Shown: positions 1 to 11,119 of the stretch, piece after piece | Layout of the letters: each line of letters begins with the position of its first letter | Position numbering within the stretch: position 1 is the first letter of the stretch | NCBI GenBank assembly: GCA_017518185.1 | Contig: JAFWWB010000080.1 | Location: forward strand, 1 to 50,298 | Origin: Lachnospiraceae bacterium | GTDB taxonomy: Bacteria > Bacillota > Clostridia > Lachnospirales > Lachnospiraceae | Length of the DNA: 50,298 nt | Direction of reading: 5' to 3' | Translations under genes and position numbers: made by a program | The notes under the pieces: generated by a model | The model's database searches: none | Told to the model about the DNA's origin: nothing | What the model saw: only the letters and a program-made list of their open reading frames with translations

Positions 1-1217
1 GCTTCCAGCTTATCCTTAACAAGCGCGGAGAAGAGCTTCTCGGACTCGATAAGGGAAACCTGCACGTTGCCGTGAGGATCTCTCTCAAGGAAGAGCTGCT
101 GCTGAACGAACTGGGGAAGTATATCGAAGACCTTGAAGGCCTCGGCGGAAAGTCCCTTCTTGATGAAATCGTACTTTGCGGCCCAGTCGGGAAGAGCGTT
201 GAACTCTTCGGTCTTCTTGCCTGCAAGGAGCTCGTTGATCTCCTTGATCAGAGCGGAGAACTCGGGAACGAATTCCACGATGCCTTCGGGGATGATGGCA
301 ACACCGAAGTTCTCGCCGTTTGCTGCTCTCTTCTCAACGGAATCTGCAATGTAATCTGCTATTGCGGAAAGAGACATCTTCTTTGCAGCCACTTCCTCAC
401 CGATGAGGCAGATGTTAGGCTGGGTCTCAAGGGCACACTCAAGGGCAACATGGGAAGCGCTGCGGCCCATGACCTTGATGAAGTGCCAGTACTTCTTTGC
501 GGAGTTGGCGTCACGCTCGATGTTTCCGATGACCTCCGAATAGGTCTTGGTTGCGGTATCAAAACCGAAGGAAGCCTCGATATCCTCATTCTTCAGGTCG
601 CCGTCGATGGTCTTGGGGCAGCCGATGACCTGGACGCCGGTGTTGTTGGCAGCCATGTACTCTGCCAGCACTGCAGCGTTGGTGTTGGAATCGTCGCCGC
701 CGATGATGACGATAGCGGTAAGACCGTGCTTCTTAGCCACCTCGGTAACTATCTTGAACTGCTCCTCGGTCTCCAGCTTGGTACGGCCGGAACCGATGAT
801 ATCGAAACCGCCGGTGTTGCGGTATGCGTTGATATACTCGTCGTCAAACTCGATGAAATCGTCATCGATAAGTCCGCTGGGACCGCCCTTGAAGCCAAGG
901 AGCACATTGCTCTTGTCGGTAGCCTTTATAGCGTCATACAGGCCGCAGATGACGTTGTGTCCGCCGGGTGCCTGGCCGCCGGAAAGGATAACGCCCACAA
1001 CCTGCTTCTTTGCAGCGGAGGTGTTTGCGCCCTTCTGGAAGGTGATCTCATTCTTTCCGTAGGTGTTGGGGAAGAGGGCCTTGATCTTGTCCTGGTCCGC
1101 AACGCTCTCGGTAGCGGCGCCGTCCTTAACACAGATCTCGGCGATACCGCCCCTCAGCATTCCCGGAAGCTTGGGACTATATGCGTATCTTGCTTTCTGA
1201 AGAGGTGAAAGATTCAT
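1..1217 (-). CDS. pfp: PPi-dependent 6-phosphofructokinase (long type), 3'-truncated by window edge
   Basis: This glycolytic enzyme uses pyrophosphate to phosphorylate fructose 6-phosphate reversibly in the cytoplasm. The first 405 residues are visible and the reading frame runs off the left edge. [10 protein letters not shown] (79-88), SGRTKLET (143-150), GGDDSNT (173-179), PKTIDGD (201-207) and MGRSASH (250-256) are PFK motifs. The GGDD plus PKTIDGD pattern is the one associated with PPi rather than ATP use, and the length fits the long family (about 550 residues). The start is the ATG at 1217, preceded by AAGGAGAAGC. It is unrelated to the glycan genes upstream and separated from them by a palindrome. 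The whole-length open frame on the opposite strand is a shadow of this codon-biased gene. Confidence 0.95.
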   Translation of the reverse strand, partial: MNLSPLQKARYAYSPKLPGMLRGGIAEICVKDGAATESVADQDKIKALFPNTYGKNEITFQKGANTSAAKKQVVGVILSGGQAPGGHNVICGLYDAIKATDKSNVLLGFKGGPSGLIDDDFIEFDDEYINAYRNTGGFDIIGSGRTKLETEEQFKIVTEVAKKHGLTAIVIIGGDDSNTNAAVLAEYMAANNTGVQVIGCPKTIDGDLKNEDIEASFGFDTATKTYSEVIGNIERDANSAKKYWHFIKVMGRSASHVALECALETQPNICLIGEEVAAKKMSLSAIADYIADSVEKRAANGENFGVAIIPEGIVEFVPEFSALIKEINELLAGKKTEEFNALPDWAAKYDFIKKGLSAEAFKVFDILPQFVQQQLFLERDPHGNVQVSLIESEKLFSALVKDKLE

Positions 1218-1263
1218 GATGCTTCTCCTTTTTATATTATTGTCTCAAAAACGAGCAAAGATA

Positions 1264-1294
1264 CTATAGCATATTTTCTTTGAATATGCTATAG
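1264..1294. terminator. 12-bp perfect inverted repeat between the MATE gene and pfp
   Basis: CTATAGCATATT and its exact complement are separated by 7 nt, just after the MATE stop codon. Read on the minus strand it is followed by a loose T-rich stretch (TATCTTTGCTCGTTTTTG), so it could end the manC-MATE transcript. The T tract is imperfect, so an operator for pfp is also possible. Confidence 0.5.
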
Positions 1295-1310
1295 GAATTT
1301 TTCCCCATCT

Positions 1311-2681
1311 TCAGGCTGACGCCTGCTTCATATGCTTCTTTGCGGGCCGTATGACCAGCACTGCGAAGAGCATGAGCACCGCAGTGGCGGCAAGGCTTAT
1401 GGGGTAGACCAGCATAACGTTCTTAAAGCTGGGATCCTTCGGGAAGACCAGGTAGATCCAGCTTATACGGGTGCCGCAGATGCAGAGCATGGTGATGATG
1501 GCCGGGACCACGGATATCCCGAAGCCTCTGAGGTAACCCGAGAGCACCTCGTAGCTCATTGAGAAGAAGTAGGCTGAAAAGATTATCACCAGCCTCTGGT
1601 AGCCCACCTCGATGACAGCCGGGTCCGGATTGAAAACGGAGAGTATATCCCTTCCGAAGAAGAGTATGAGAAGGATGGTGGCTCCAAGGCAGATGCTCCC
1701 CTCCACCATGCAGAGGGCCATGGTTCTCCTGCAGCGGTCGATCCTGCCGGCGCCGTAATTCTGTCCCACGAAGGTGGTACAGGCCTGGCTGAAGCTGTTG
1801 AAGACATCATAGGCAAAAATCTCGATATTGAAGGCCGCGCTCGAAGCGGCCATGACCACGGTGCCAAGACTGTTGATGGCCGCCTGGATGATTATATTCG
1901 CAAAGGAGAATACCGCGGACTGCACTCCTGCCGGTATACCTATGGCCAGTATCTTTTTCAGCACCTGGCCGTCGATACCCAGGGACTTAAGCTCAAGCCT
2001 GACCGGCGGCTCCGCCTTCATAAGCTTAACAAAGAGCAGCACGGCGCTGATGCAGCTTGAAATGACGGTGGCTGCCGCCACTCCGTCCACAGTCCTTTTC
2101 AGGCCCAGCACGAAGATGAGGTTCAGCACAACATTAAGGCTCCCGGAGATCACCAGCACCACAAGGGGCGTGCGGGTATCTCCCGAGGCCCTGAATACCG
2201 CTGCCAGGAAGTTATAGAGCAGCACCACTGGGATTCCCGTCATGTAGACCCTGAAGTAAAGCACCGCCATGGGGAGCACGTCCTCCGGCACCTTCTGGCT
2301 TCCGAGGATGCGCTCCGCAAAAAGCTCGCCTCCAAGGGCCAGGAATATGCCTCCGATGACCGCTATCACCACGGAAGTATGAAGTGCCTTCCCCGTGGTC
2401 TTTCTGTCACCGCGGCCTATGGCATTTGCGATCACCACGTTGGTCCCGAGGGATATGCCCACAAAGGCATTGACGATAAGGCCTATTATGGGACTGTTTG
2501 CGCCTACTGCCGCCATGGCGCCCTGCCCGGCCTCACCGGTGCAGCGTCCCACCACCGCTATATCCGCAGCATTGAAAAGCTGCTGCAGTATACCGGTGGC
2601 CGCCAGCGGAAGCGCAAAGGAGAAGAGCTTGTCCCACAGGCTCCCCTCAGTCATATTTTTTTTTGCAGCTTCTCTGTCCAT
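1311..2681 (-). CDS. MATE family multidrug/cation efflux transporter
   Basis: A 456-residue, 12-helix inner-membrane antiporter of the MATE fold (NorM/DinF type), normally exchanging Na+ or H+ for organic cations. The N-terminal half begins with LWDKLFSFALPLAATGILQ, carries FRASGDTRTP at 163-172, and the second half has FVGQNYGAGR at 304-313, both typical of the family. Its ATG follows directly on the TAA of the mannose-1-phosphate guanylyltransferase gene (TAA at 2682-2684, ATG at 2679-2681), so the two are translationally coupled. Because the neighbour is a glycan gene, a role in exporting a lipid-linked sugar (MATE and Wzx flippases share a superfamily) is conceivable. The sequence looks like a drug-type MATE rather than a Wzx. 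Confidence 0.9.
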   Translation of the reverse strand: MDREAAKKNMTEGSLWDKLFSFALPLAATGILQQLFNAADIAVVGRCTGEAGQGAMAAVGANSPIIGLIVNAFVGISLGTNVVIANAIGRGDRKTTGKALHTSVVIAVIGGIFLALGGELFAERILGSQKVPEDVLPMAVLYFRVYMTGIPVVLLYNFLAAVFRASGDTRTPLVVLVISGSLNVVLNLIFVLGLKRTVDGVAAATVISSCISAVLLFVKLMKAEPPVRLELKSLGIDGQVLKKILAIGIPAGVQSAVFSFANIIIQAAINSLGTVVMAASSAAFNIEIFAYDVFNSFSQACTTFVGQNYGAGRIDRCRRTMALCMVEGSICLGATILLILFFGRDILSVFNPDPAVIEVGYQRLVIIFSAYFFSMSYEVLSGYLRGFGISVVPAIITMLCICGTRISWIYLVFPKDPSFKNVMLVYPISLAATAVLMLFAVLVIRPAKKHMKQASA

Positions 2682-3752
2682 TTACAGGTATTGCTCTCTG
2701 TTACAGATCTTGAGGTTCTCCACTATCTTGCGTATGTCCTGGGTGCTGTCCTTACCGCAGATCAGGGTCGCGTCCTCGGTATCGACTATGATGAGGTCCC
2801 TGATGCCCACCGCCGCGATGAGCTTATCGGTGCCTTCTATGATGCAGTTCTTCACGTTTACGGTAAGCGCATTGCCGTCAACCACGTTGCCTGCATCGTT
2901 AAGGGGCTTCATGCGCTCCACGGAAAGCCAGCTTCCCACATCATCCCAGCCGAAGGTGCCGGGGATGACATAGATATTGTCCTCCTTTTCAAGGATACCG
3001 TAATCTATGGACTCCGAAGGGATAACATCAAACACGCCCCTGAGTATGCTCTCTTCATCCTCGCTGCCTATGGCTTCCTCAATCCGCTTGAGTCCGTTAT
3101 AGATCTCGGGCAGATGTTTTTCTATGGAAGAGAGTATAGTGGAAGTCTTCCAGGCGAACATTCCGGAATTCCAGAGATACTCCTCCGATTCCAGATAGCT
3201 CTTTGCCGTTGCCGCATCCGGCTTTTCCACAAAACAGTCCACCCTGAAGGCATCATCATAGACCTCTTCGGGGGTGAATTTAATATAGCCGTAGCCGGTC
3301 TCCGGGGCAGTGGGAGTAATGCCTATGGTGACAAGGTTCTCCCCCTGTTCGGCTGCGTTTATGGCATCCTTCAGCACGTTGGTGAACATGCCTTTATACT
3401 TTATCTGATGGTCACTGGGCAGCACCAGCATCACGGCATCACCGTATTTTCGGCGCATATGCACTGCTCCGAGACCTATGCCCGGAGCGGTGTTGCGGCC
3501 CACGGGCTCGCAGAGTATGTTCTCCGCCGGGATCTCGGGCAGCTGCTCCAGCACCAGCTTTTTATAGTTCTCGTTGGTGGCGATGTAGATATCCTCTATG
3601 TTCACTATGCTGAGGATACGGTCGACTGTCTGCTGTATCATGGTCCTGCCGTCGCCGGTAAGGCTTAAGAACTGCTTGGGATTGTTCTTGCGGCTCCTGG
3701 GCCAGAAGCGCTCGCCCTTGCCGCCTGCCAGTATCAGTGCTGCTGTTTTCAT
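2682..3752 (-). CDS. manC: mannose-1-phosphate guanylyltransferase
   Basis: Makes GDP-mannose from mannose 1-phosphate and GTP in the cytoplasm. The 356 residues form the nucleotidyltransferase domain only, without the C-terminal phosphomannose isomerase domain of bifunctional ManC. The signature LAGGKGERFWPRSR is at 8-21; LPSDHQI, FVEKPDAATA and NSGMFAW follow in the expected order. The start has a strong GGAGG 7 nt upstream. It supplies the precursor for Gmd and Rmd (5676-7647), and so GDP-D-rhamnose, as well as GDP-mannose for mannosyltransferases such as the divergent GT2 at 3928. No phosphomannomutase gene is in the window. Confidence 0.93.
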   Translation of the reverse strand: MKTAALILAGGKGERFWPRSRKNNPKQFLSLTGDGRTMIQQTVDRILSIVNIEDIYIATNENYKKLVLEQLPEIPAENILCEPVGRNTAPGIGLGAVHMRRKYGDAVMLVLPSDHQIKYKGMFTNVLKDAINAAEQGENLVTIGITPTAPETGYGYIKFTPEEVYDDAFRVDCFVEKPDAATAKSYLESEEYLWNSGMFAWKTSTILSSIEKHLPEIYNGLKRIEEAIGSEDEESILRGVFDVIPSESIDYGILEKEDNIYVIPGTFGWDDVGSWLSVERMKPLNDAGNVVDGNALTVNVKNCIIEGTDKLIAAVGIRDLIIVDTEDATLICGKDSTQDIRKIVENLKICNREQYL

Positions 3753-3803
3753 CTGTGTACCTCCGTTGATATATTCTGAGATTTATGTTATTATTACAGT
3801 CGT

Positions 3804-3901
3804 AAGATCCCTGCCTCAGCATAAGTTCGGCGACGAAGATCAAAGATCTTCTGCCTCACTTATCGACTACGGTCGCTGCGCGACCTCCGCTCGGGATGAC
3901 A
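3804..3901. repeat. dispersed hairpin repeat, copy R1 (98 bp)
   Basis: Runs from AAGATCCC to CGGGATGACA and fills most of the gap between manC and the divergent GT2 gene. The first 65 nt match copy R2 at 5576-5669 with a single difference. Inside is a long hairpin: ATAAGT pairs with ACTTAT and encloses GAAGATC-AAA-GATCTTC. It is one of a family with conserved ends and variable, stem-rich centres. Confidence 0.9.
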
Positions 3902-3927
3902 GATAACTTTCCCAAAAGGAGTAAACC

Positions 3928-4689
3928 ATGCTTTCTATCGTAGTACCTACCTATAATGAAAAGGACAATGTGCGGCCTCTTCTGGACCGTATCGACAAAG
4001 CCCTTACAGGCATTCCCTGGGAGCTGATCTTCGTGGACGACTCCACGGACGAGACCCCCGAGGTCATAAAGGAGATACAGGAGAGCGGCAAGCGTGTCCG
4101 CCTGCATCACCGCGATACGGAAAAGGGTCTGGCAACCGCGGTCGTAAAAGGCTTTGAACTCGCGGAGGGCGATTTCGTCGCCTGCATGGATGCGGATCTC
4201 CAGCATCCGCCCGAGGTGCTCCGGGATATGTATGCCGCCATGCTCGCACACGCCGATATGGCCATACCCAGCCGTTTTATTCCCGGCGGCAGTGACGGCG
4301 GCCTGGACTTCATCCGGAAGGTGATCTCCGGCACCGCCAGATATATGGGCAAGATCATGCTGCCCTGCCTCAGGCTCATCTCGGATCCCACCAGCGGGCT
4401 CTTCATGCTGCGCCGTGAGCTCCTTGACGGAGTAAAGCTCGATCCCACGGGCTGGAAGATCATGGTGGAAGTGCTTGCCATGTGTCCCGTGAAGAACGTC
4501 CTGGAAACGCCCTACGCCTTCCACGACAGGGAGAGCGGCGAATCCAAGCTCTCAACGAAGGTAAGCCTTCAGTATATCCAGCAGCTCTGCAAGCTGCGCT
4601 TTACCGCAAAGAACAAGGGCCGTGACATGCGCGTGGTGCGCTGGAGTCCCGAAAAGCTGGAAGCAAGGCGGAACAAGCTTATCCCTTGA
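3928..4689 (+). CDS. GT2 glycosyltransferase, polyprenyl-phosphate mannose/hexose synthase-like
   Basis: A 253-residue GT-A protein resembling dolichyl/polyprenyl-phosphate mannose synthases, which move a hexose from GDP-mannose or a UDP-hexose onto polyprenyl phosphate at the cytoplasmic face. VVPTYNEKD opens the fold (5-13), FVDDSTDE is at 35-42 and the metal-binding DAD is at 88-90 within CMDADLQHPPE. There are no C-terminal membrane helices, as in soluble DPM1-type enzymes. The RBS AAAAGGAG precedes the ATG. It is the only forward-strand gene of the glycan locus. Its 3' end overlaps the convergent AraC gene by 11 bp, and the pair is bracketed by repeats R1 and R2. The product could feed the membrane GT-C-like proteins at 24488 and 30427; that link is inference. 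Confidence 0.85.
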   Translation: MLSIVVPTYNEKDNVRPLLDRIDKALTGIPWELIFVDDSTDETPEVIKEIQESGKRVRLHHRDTEKGLATAVVKGFELAEGDFVACMDADLQHPPEVLRDMYAAMLAHADMAIPSRFIPGGSDGGLDFIRKVISGTARYMGKIMLPCLRLISDPTSGLFMLRRELLDGVKLDPTGWKIMVEVLAMCPVKNVLETPYAFHDRESGESKLSTKVSLQYIQQLCKLRFTAKNKGRDMRVVRWSPEKLEARRNKLIP

Positions 4690-5557
4690 TCCACTGGGCC
4701 CATTTCTTACGATAATCCTCAGGGGACATCTGCTCCTTCTCATTGAAGATGCGGCGGAAGTCCTCTTCTGTTCCCAGGCCTGACTGCGCTATGACCTCGT
4801 CCATCTGGAGGATGGTAAAGCGCAGCAGCTCCTTGGCCTTGTTCAGCATCCTGTTGGTCACATAGGCGTCCAGCCCTATGCCGTAACGGCCGGAGAAGCC
4901 TGCATCCAGGGCCGCGTTATCGCAGCCGTATTCCTCACGCAGTACCTTCATAAGAGCATCCCTTCCGTCTCCTGCCTCCAGGCGGCGGTTGATGAGCTCC
5001 CTTATGCCTTCAAGATCCGCGGCGGCATTCTCGGCCCCCGCATGCTCCATAACAAACAAAAGTATATTACCTATCACGGCATCCGAGCGGATCTCGGCTT
5101 CCATGCTGTTTTCTCCCTTGGCGTCCATCAGCTCTCTGACCAGATGGGTGGCTTCGCGCTCATCGCGGCCAAGATGGAGTCTGGGACTTCCTTCATTTGC
5201 TTTAAGGAACAGAGGATAAAGAGCCTCTGCCTTGGCTCCGTCAAAATGGGTCCAGGCCAGTTCCCAGGGATCATCCTCGCTGGAGGTATGGCGGTAACTG
5301 GTACGGCAGTCCAGAAGCACCGCATCCCCTTTCTTCATCTCCAGTTCCTCATCGCCGTATACTATCTTCCCGCGGCCGTAATTCACTACGATGAAAAGGA
5401 AAGAGTCTAATCCGTCCCTTGCCGAAGTGTGGGGCTTAAGGCACTTTAGTGTGCCCGCCTCCTGCACATAGCAGAGGTGCTTCCTCGCAAAGGATGAAGG
5501 GGTATAAAGATAGCGCTCGCTGCTCGTCACCGCTTCGCTGTCAAACATTCTCTCCAT
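4679..5557 (-). CDS. AraC family transcriptional regulator
   Basis: A 292-residue regulator. The N-terminal half (about 20-150) has a cupin-like sensor with GKIVYGDEELEMKKGDAVLLD. The C-terminal 100 residues form the double helix-turn-helix, ending in the typical second-HTH pattern (IAQSGLGTEEDFRRIFNEKE, then SPEDYRKKW). AraC proteins of this layout usually sense a sugar or glycan fragment and activate neighbouring genes. The ATG has GGAGG 7 nt upstream. It is the last minus-strand gene of the main cluster, separated from rmd by repeat R2, and overlaps the convergent GT2 tail to tail. Whether it controls the glycan locus cannot be told from sequence. Confidence 0.88.
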   Translation of the reverse strand: MERMFDSEAVTSSERYLYTPSSFARKHLCYVQEAGTLKCLKPHTSARDGLDSFLFIVVNYGRGKIVYGDEELEMKKGDAVLLDCRTSYRHTSSEDDPWELAWTHFDGAKAEALYPLFLKANEGSPRLHLGRDEREATHLVRELMDAKGENSMEAEIRSDAVIGNILLFVMEHAGAENAAADLEGIRELINRRLEAGDGRDALMKVLREEYGCDNAALDAGFSGRYGIGLDAYVTNRMLNKAKELLRFTILQMDEVIAQSGLGTEEDFRRIFNEKEQMSPEDYRKKWAQWIKG

Positions 5558-5575
5558 CTTGGTTCCTCCAGTAAT

Positions 5576-5669
5576 AAGATCCCTGCTTCAGCATAAGTTC
5601 GGCGACGAAGATCAAAGATCTTCTGCCTCACTTATCGACTCCGCCCTCCGGGCTTCGCTTGGGATGACA
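5576..5669. repeat. dispersed hairpin repeat, copy R2 (94 bp)
   Basis: Same orientation and nearly the same first 65 nt as R1 (one difference), then a shorter stem (CCGCCCTCCGGG) and the end GGGATGACA. It occupies nearly the whole gap between rmd and the AraC gene. Confidence 0.9.
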
Positions 5670-5675
5670 TACGGC

Positions 5676-7776
<2,101 letters not shown>

Positions 7777-7823
7777 AATTCATCGCTTTGGATGACATAG
7801 TATACCACATTTAGTGTCATCTG

Positions 7824-8924
7824 TCACCCTTCATGCATACTATCTATCAGTTTCTTCGCGCTCTCACGCCAGGAGAAGCGCTCAAGGTTCTTCTTTACGG
7901 CTCCGGGGCCGGGGCCTTCGTATCCTGCCAGAGCCTTCAGGGCCTGCTTCAGGGAGCCCCTGTCATTATTCTTAAAGAACAGGGCCGTATCCCCAAGCAC
8001 CTCCGTCAGGGCCTCCGCATCGGAACTCAGCACCTTCTTCACTCCCGCTGCCTGTGCCTCCAGAGGCGGCATGCCGAAGCCCTCATACAGGGAAGGAAAG
8101 ATGAATGCCTCCGCTCCCGCGTAGAGGGCGGGCAGATCCGCATCATCCACAAAGCCGGTAAAGATAACGCTGCCCTCCTCCTTTGCCTTAAGCAGGGCGG
8201 GATCCATAAGCCAGCCCTCTCTGCCCGCGAGCACCAGTCCGGGCAGCTCTTCTCCTTCAGCCTTCAGTTCCAGATATGCATCCGTAAGGAGCTTCAGGTT
8301 CTTTCTGGGCTCCACGGTGGAGAGGCTTAAGTAATACTTCCCGGGCAGTGAGTACTTCTCACGGACACGGATCTGCCGCTCTTTCGAAGCCGCTCCTTCA
8401 GGAGGGAGATTTATGCCGCAGTATAAGAGCTGCATGTCATCTGCCTGTTTATGCAGAAGCTTTTCTATCCTGCCCTTTGAAAACTCCGATATGGTGAGGG
8501 TCTTTCTGCTGATCCCGGCCGTATGCTTCGCCCCTTCCCTGAAGAACAGCACCTGCTTCTTCTTCATGGTCTGCGGGCAGTCATAACAGCCCAGATCGGC
8601 TATCATTCCGTAAGTGTCCTTTTTATTGAACAGCAGCGGAACGGGAAAAGCCGGGAACAGATAGGCGTCCGCTTTGATCCGCGACATGGTAAGGGGAAGT
8701 GTCAGCTGGTTTGCCACAAGCTTATTTTTCCCCTTTATCCGGCAGAAGCGTACATTGGAAAGCCTTCCGAAGGGCTTAAGCATCCCCGGCACTTCGTTCT
8801 TTATCACCAGTATGAACTCATCCTCCGGCGCCTCATCAAGCATAGCCTTCGTAAGCTCGAAGGCCATCCGCTCAAGACCGGAGAAATTATCCGAAAGGCT
8901 TGTCAGGTCAATTGCCGTCCTCAC
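7824..8924 (-). CDS. GT4 family glycosyltransferase
   Basis: A 366-residue GT-B protein. The C-terminal donor-binding half has the retaining E-x7-E motif in EGFGMPPLE (281-289), preceded by LSLSTVEPRKNLK. The N-terminus, with IDLTSLSDNFSGLERMAFEL, resembles mannosyl/rhamnosyltransferases of O-antigen clusters. It acts at the cytoplasmic face, adding one sugar to the lipid-linked glycan. Its start overlaps the VanZ-GT26 gene by 17 bp. Because gmd and rmd lie immediately downstream, a GDP-D-rhamnose or GDP-mannose donor is plausible, but this is inference. Confidence 0.88.
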   Translation of the reverse strand: MRTAIDLTSLSDNFSGLERMAFELTKAMLDEAPEDEFILVIKNEVPGMLKPFGRLSNVRFCRIKGKNKLVANQLTLPLTMSRIKADAYLFPAFPVPLLFNKKDTYGMIADLGCYDCPQTMKKKQVLFFREGAKHTAGISRKTLTISEFSKGRIEKLLHKQADDMQLLYCGINLPPEGAASKERQIRVREKYSLPGKYYLSLSTVEPRKNLKLLTDAYLELKAEGEELPGLVLAGREGWLMDPALLKAKEEGSVIFTGFVDDADLPALYAGAEAFIFPSLYEGFGMPPLEAQAAGVKKVLSSDAEALTEVLGDTALFFKNNDRGSLKQALKALAGYEGPGPGAVKKNLERFSWRESAKKLIDSMHEG

Positions 8925-10161
8925 CCTTATACCCCCTTATCACTACGTCCCTGTACTTAAGCGCCAGGAAAAATATCTTCATATCATCCACGAAATAGCG
9001 TTTGAACATACGTCCGGGCTCCTGAAGAAAACGGTAGAACCATTCCAGTCCTAAACGTCTCATCCACAGAGGCGCCCTCTTCTGGTCTCCTGTGGCAAAA
9101 GCCAGGGCCGCCCCCACGGGAAGGGCCACGCCCACGTCAAGTCTCTGCCTGTTCCTGTAGATGAACTTCTCTGATTTGGGCGCTCCCACTCCCACCACCA
9201 GTATATCCGGAGCCGCTTCGTTTATCTTCGCAACGGCCTTGTCTACTTCCTCCTTCTTCTCTCCGAAACCCATGGGAGGAACATAGCCGCCGAGTATCTT
9301 TATTCCGGGATAGTCCTGTTCAAGCCTGGGAATGGCATTCTCCAGGAGCTCGTTGCTGGCCGCCAGGAAGAACATGCTCCTGCCTTCTTTTGCCGCCCTG
9401 TCACAGACTGCAGGGAGCAGATCCGCCCCAGTCACCCTCTCGGTTATAGGACAGTTAAAGGAATCCGCTATCCAGAGCAGAGGTGTCCCATCCGTGGTTA
9501 TAAGGTCCGCGTGGGCATATACCTCCCGGAATTCGGCATCCTTTTCCAGTTTTATCACATGGTCCGCATTCGGTGTCACCAGCATGCGGCATTTATGCTC
9601 TCCGCCGGCATATCCCATTATCCGGTCCAGAGCCTCATCAAAGGTCACATCATCTATCTCACAGTTCAGGAATTCCCTTCTTTTGCCTTTTCTGCCCTCG
9701 TTCCTGGGAAGGGCCCTTGTCTTCCTCAGCTTCAGCACCACAGCCGCGGTGATCACCACTCCTGCCATATCCACCACGACATCCCTCGGGTCGCCGTACC
9801 GCATGGGCACAAAGATCTGGACAAACTCATCCAGAAGGGATATGAAAAGACACACCCCGTACATGTAGACCGCCCGGAGATGCCGCCTGATACCGTTGCG
9901 TGTGGAGGCATAGGCCATAGCCACAGCCAGCATGCAGTATTCCGCAAAGTGGGCCAGGATACGTATCACGTTGTTTATTAACAGAAAAACCTCAGGCGAG
10001 ACCTCAATCCCAAGAAAGGTGTTGGTGATGCTGCCGGTGACATTTATGCTGGTCTGGTCCGATACCTCGCCCGGCTGAAGGGAAAAATAAAAGATCAGCA
10101 CCACGCAGAGCAGTGCCGGAAAGAGGCTCAGTATATTCCATTTCATGCGTGGCGCTTTCAT
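8908..10161 (-). CDS. VanZ-like membrane domain fused to a WecG/TagA/CpsF (GT26) glycosyltransferase
   Basis: A two-domain protein of 417 residues. Residues 8-147 are VanZ-like: about four membrane helices with HFAEY (71-75), LLDEFVQIF (109-117) and R121 followed by D127/D131. Residues 164-417 are a complete GT26 enzyme with TPNAD (196-200), the aspartate region TTDGTP (222-227), GAPKSEKF (326-333) and the membrane-targeting tail LGLEWFYRFLQEPGR (370-384). GT26 enzymes add N-acetylmannosamine or a related sugar to the first sugar of a polyprenyl-linked glycan. VanZ gives teicoplanin resistance by an unknown mechanism. The ATG lies 3 nt after the uxs stop; MKW at 10146 is an alternative start. 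A second stand-alone GT26 is at 13368. Confidence 0.85.
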   Translation of the reverse strand: MKAPRMKWNILSLFPALLCVVLIFYFSLQPGEVSDQTSINVTGSITNTFLGIEVSPEVFLLINNVIRILAHFAEYCMLAVAMAYASTRNGIRRHLRAVYMYGVCLFISLLDEFVQIFVPMRYGDPRDVVVDMAGVVITAAVVLKLRKTRALPRNEGRKGKRREFLNCEIDDVTFDEALDRIMGYAGGEHKCRMLVTPNADHVIKLEKDAEFREVYAHADLITTDGTPLLWIADSFNCPITERVTGADLLPAVCDRAAKEGRSMFFLAASNELLENAIPRLEQDYPGIKILGGYVPPMGFGEKKEEVDKAVAKINEAAPDILVVGVGAPKSEKFIYRNRQRLDVGVALPVGAALAFATGDQKRAPLWMRRLGLEWFYRFLQEPGRMFKRYFVDDMKIFFLALKYRDVVIRGYKGEDGN

Positions 10162-10164
10162 TAC

Positions 10165-11094
10165 TTACACTATGGTCTTGAAGTACTCGATAGTCTTTTT
10201 AAGGCCCTCCTCCAGGGGGATGGTGGGCTCCCAGCCCAGTTCCTTCCTTGCGAGGTCGATGACAGGCTTTCTCTGCAGGGGGTCATCGGAAGGCAGCGGC
10301 TCGTATACGATCTTTGAGTCCGTACCGGTGAGTTCGATCACCTTTTCGGCAAGCTGCTTTATGGTGAACTCCCCGGGATTGCCGATGTTTACGGGGCCTG
10401 TAAAGCCATCTCTGGAATTCATGAGGCGCACCATGCCCTCGATAAGGTCATCCACATAGCAGAAGCTCCTGGTCTGGGAGCCGTCGCCGTAAACGGTGAT
10501 GTCCTGTCCCTTCAGGGCCTGTACGATAAAATTGCTTACCACACGGCCGTCTGCGGGATGCATGTTGGGGCCGTAGGTATTGAATATACGCATCACCTTT
10601 ATGTCCACCTTGTTCATCCTGTGGTAATCGAAGAACAGGGTCTCGGCCACGCGCTTACCCTCATCGTAGCAGGAGCGTATGCCTATGGTGTTTACACAGC
10701 CCCTGTAGCTTTCGGGCTGGGGATGGATCTCGGGATCGCCGTAGACCTCGGATGTGGAAGCCTGGAGTATCCTGGCATGGACCCTCTTGGCCAGTCCCAG
10801 CATGTTCATGGCGCCGAGGACGCTGGTCTTGGTGGTCTTGATGGGATTGTACTGGTAATGCACAGGGCTTGCCGGGCAGGCCAGGTTGTAGATCTGGTCC
10901 ACCTCGAGCTGTATGGGCTCCGTCACATCATGACGGATGAACTCAAAATAGGGATGGCCCAGCAGATGCCGTATGTTGTTCTTGTTTCCCGTAAAAAGGT
11001 TGTCAAGGCAGATGACATCGTTGCCCTCCGCGATGAGCCTGTCACATAAGTGGGAGCCCAGGAAGCCGGCTCCTCCGGTCACGAGTATTCGCAT
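10165..11094 (-). CDS. uxs: UDP-glucuronate decarboxylase (UDP-xylose synthase)
   Basis: Converts UDP-glucuronate to UDP-xylose with bound NAD. In 309 residues it has [10 protein letters not shown] (7-16), the family hallmark [10 protein letters not shown] (72-81), STSEVYGD (113-120) and the catalytic pair Y143/K147 in SCYDEGKR. Further along are RIFNTYGP and [13 protein letters not shown] lies upstream of the ATG. No UDP-glucose dehydrogenase is in the window, so the UDP-glucuronate must be made elsewhere. It implies xylose or a xylose-derived sugar in the glycan. Confidence 0.94.
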   Translation of the reverse strand: MRILVTGGAGFLGSHLCDRLIAEGNDVICLDNLFTGNKNNIRHLLGHPYFEFIRHDVTEPIQLEVDQIYNLACPASPVHYQYNPIKTTKTSVLGAMNMLGLAKRVHARILQASTSEVYGDPEIHPQPESYRGCVNTIGIRSCYDEGKRVAETLFFDYHRMNKVDIKVMRIFNTYGPNMHPADGRVVSNFIVQALKGQDITVYGDGSQTRSFCYVDDLIEGMVRLMNSRDGFTGPVNIGNPGEFTIKQLAEKVIELTGTDSKIVYEPLPSDDPLQRKPVIDLARKELGWEPTIPLEEGLKKTIEYFKTIV

Positions 11095-11119
11095 GGTAGT
11101 CTCCTTTTTTATTCGAATC

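Noticed and set aside
72-1208. Long forward open frame of 378 codons opposite pfp
   Set aside because: It is the antisense shadow of pfp. The minus-strand frame carries all PFK motifs, while this product shows no family features.
1311-2681. MATE gene as the Wzx flippase of the glycan locus
   Set aside because: Its motifs fit drug-type MATE exporters better than Wzx, and two ABC flippases already fill the role; kept only as a remote possibility.
2379-3668. Forward open frame of 429 codons opposite the MATE and manC genes
   Set aside because: No family motifs, spans two genes on the other strand, and is explained by their codon bias.
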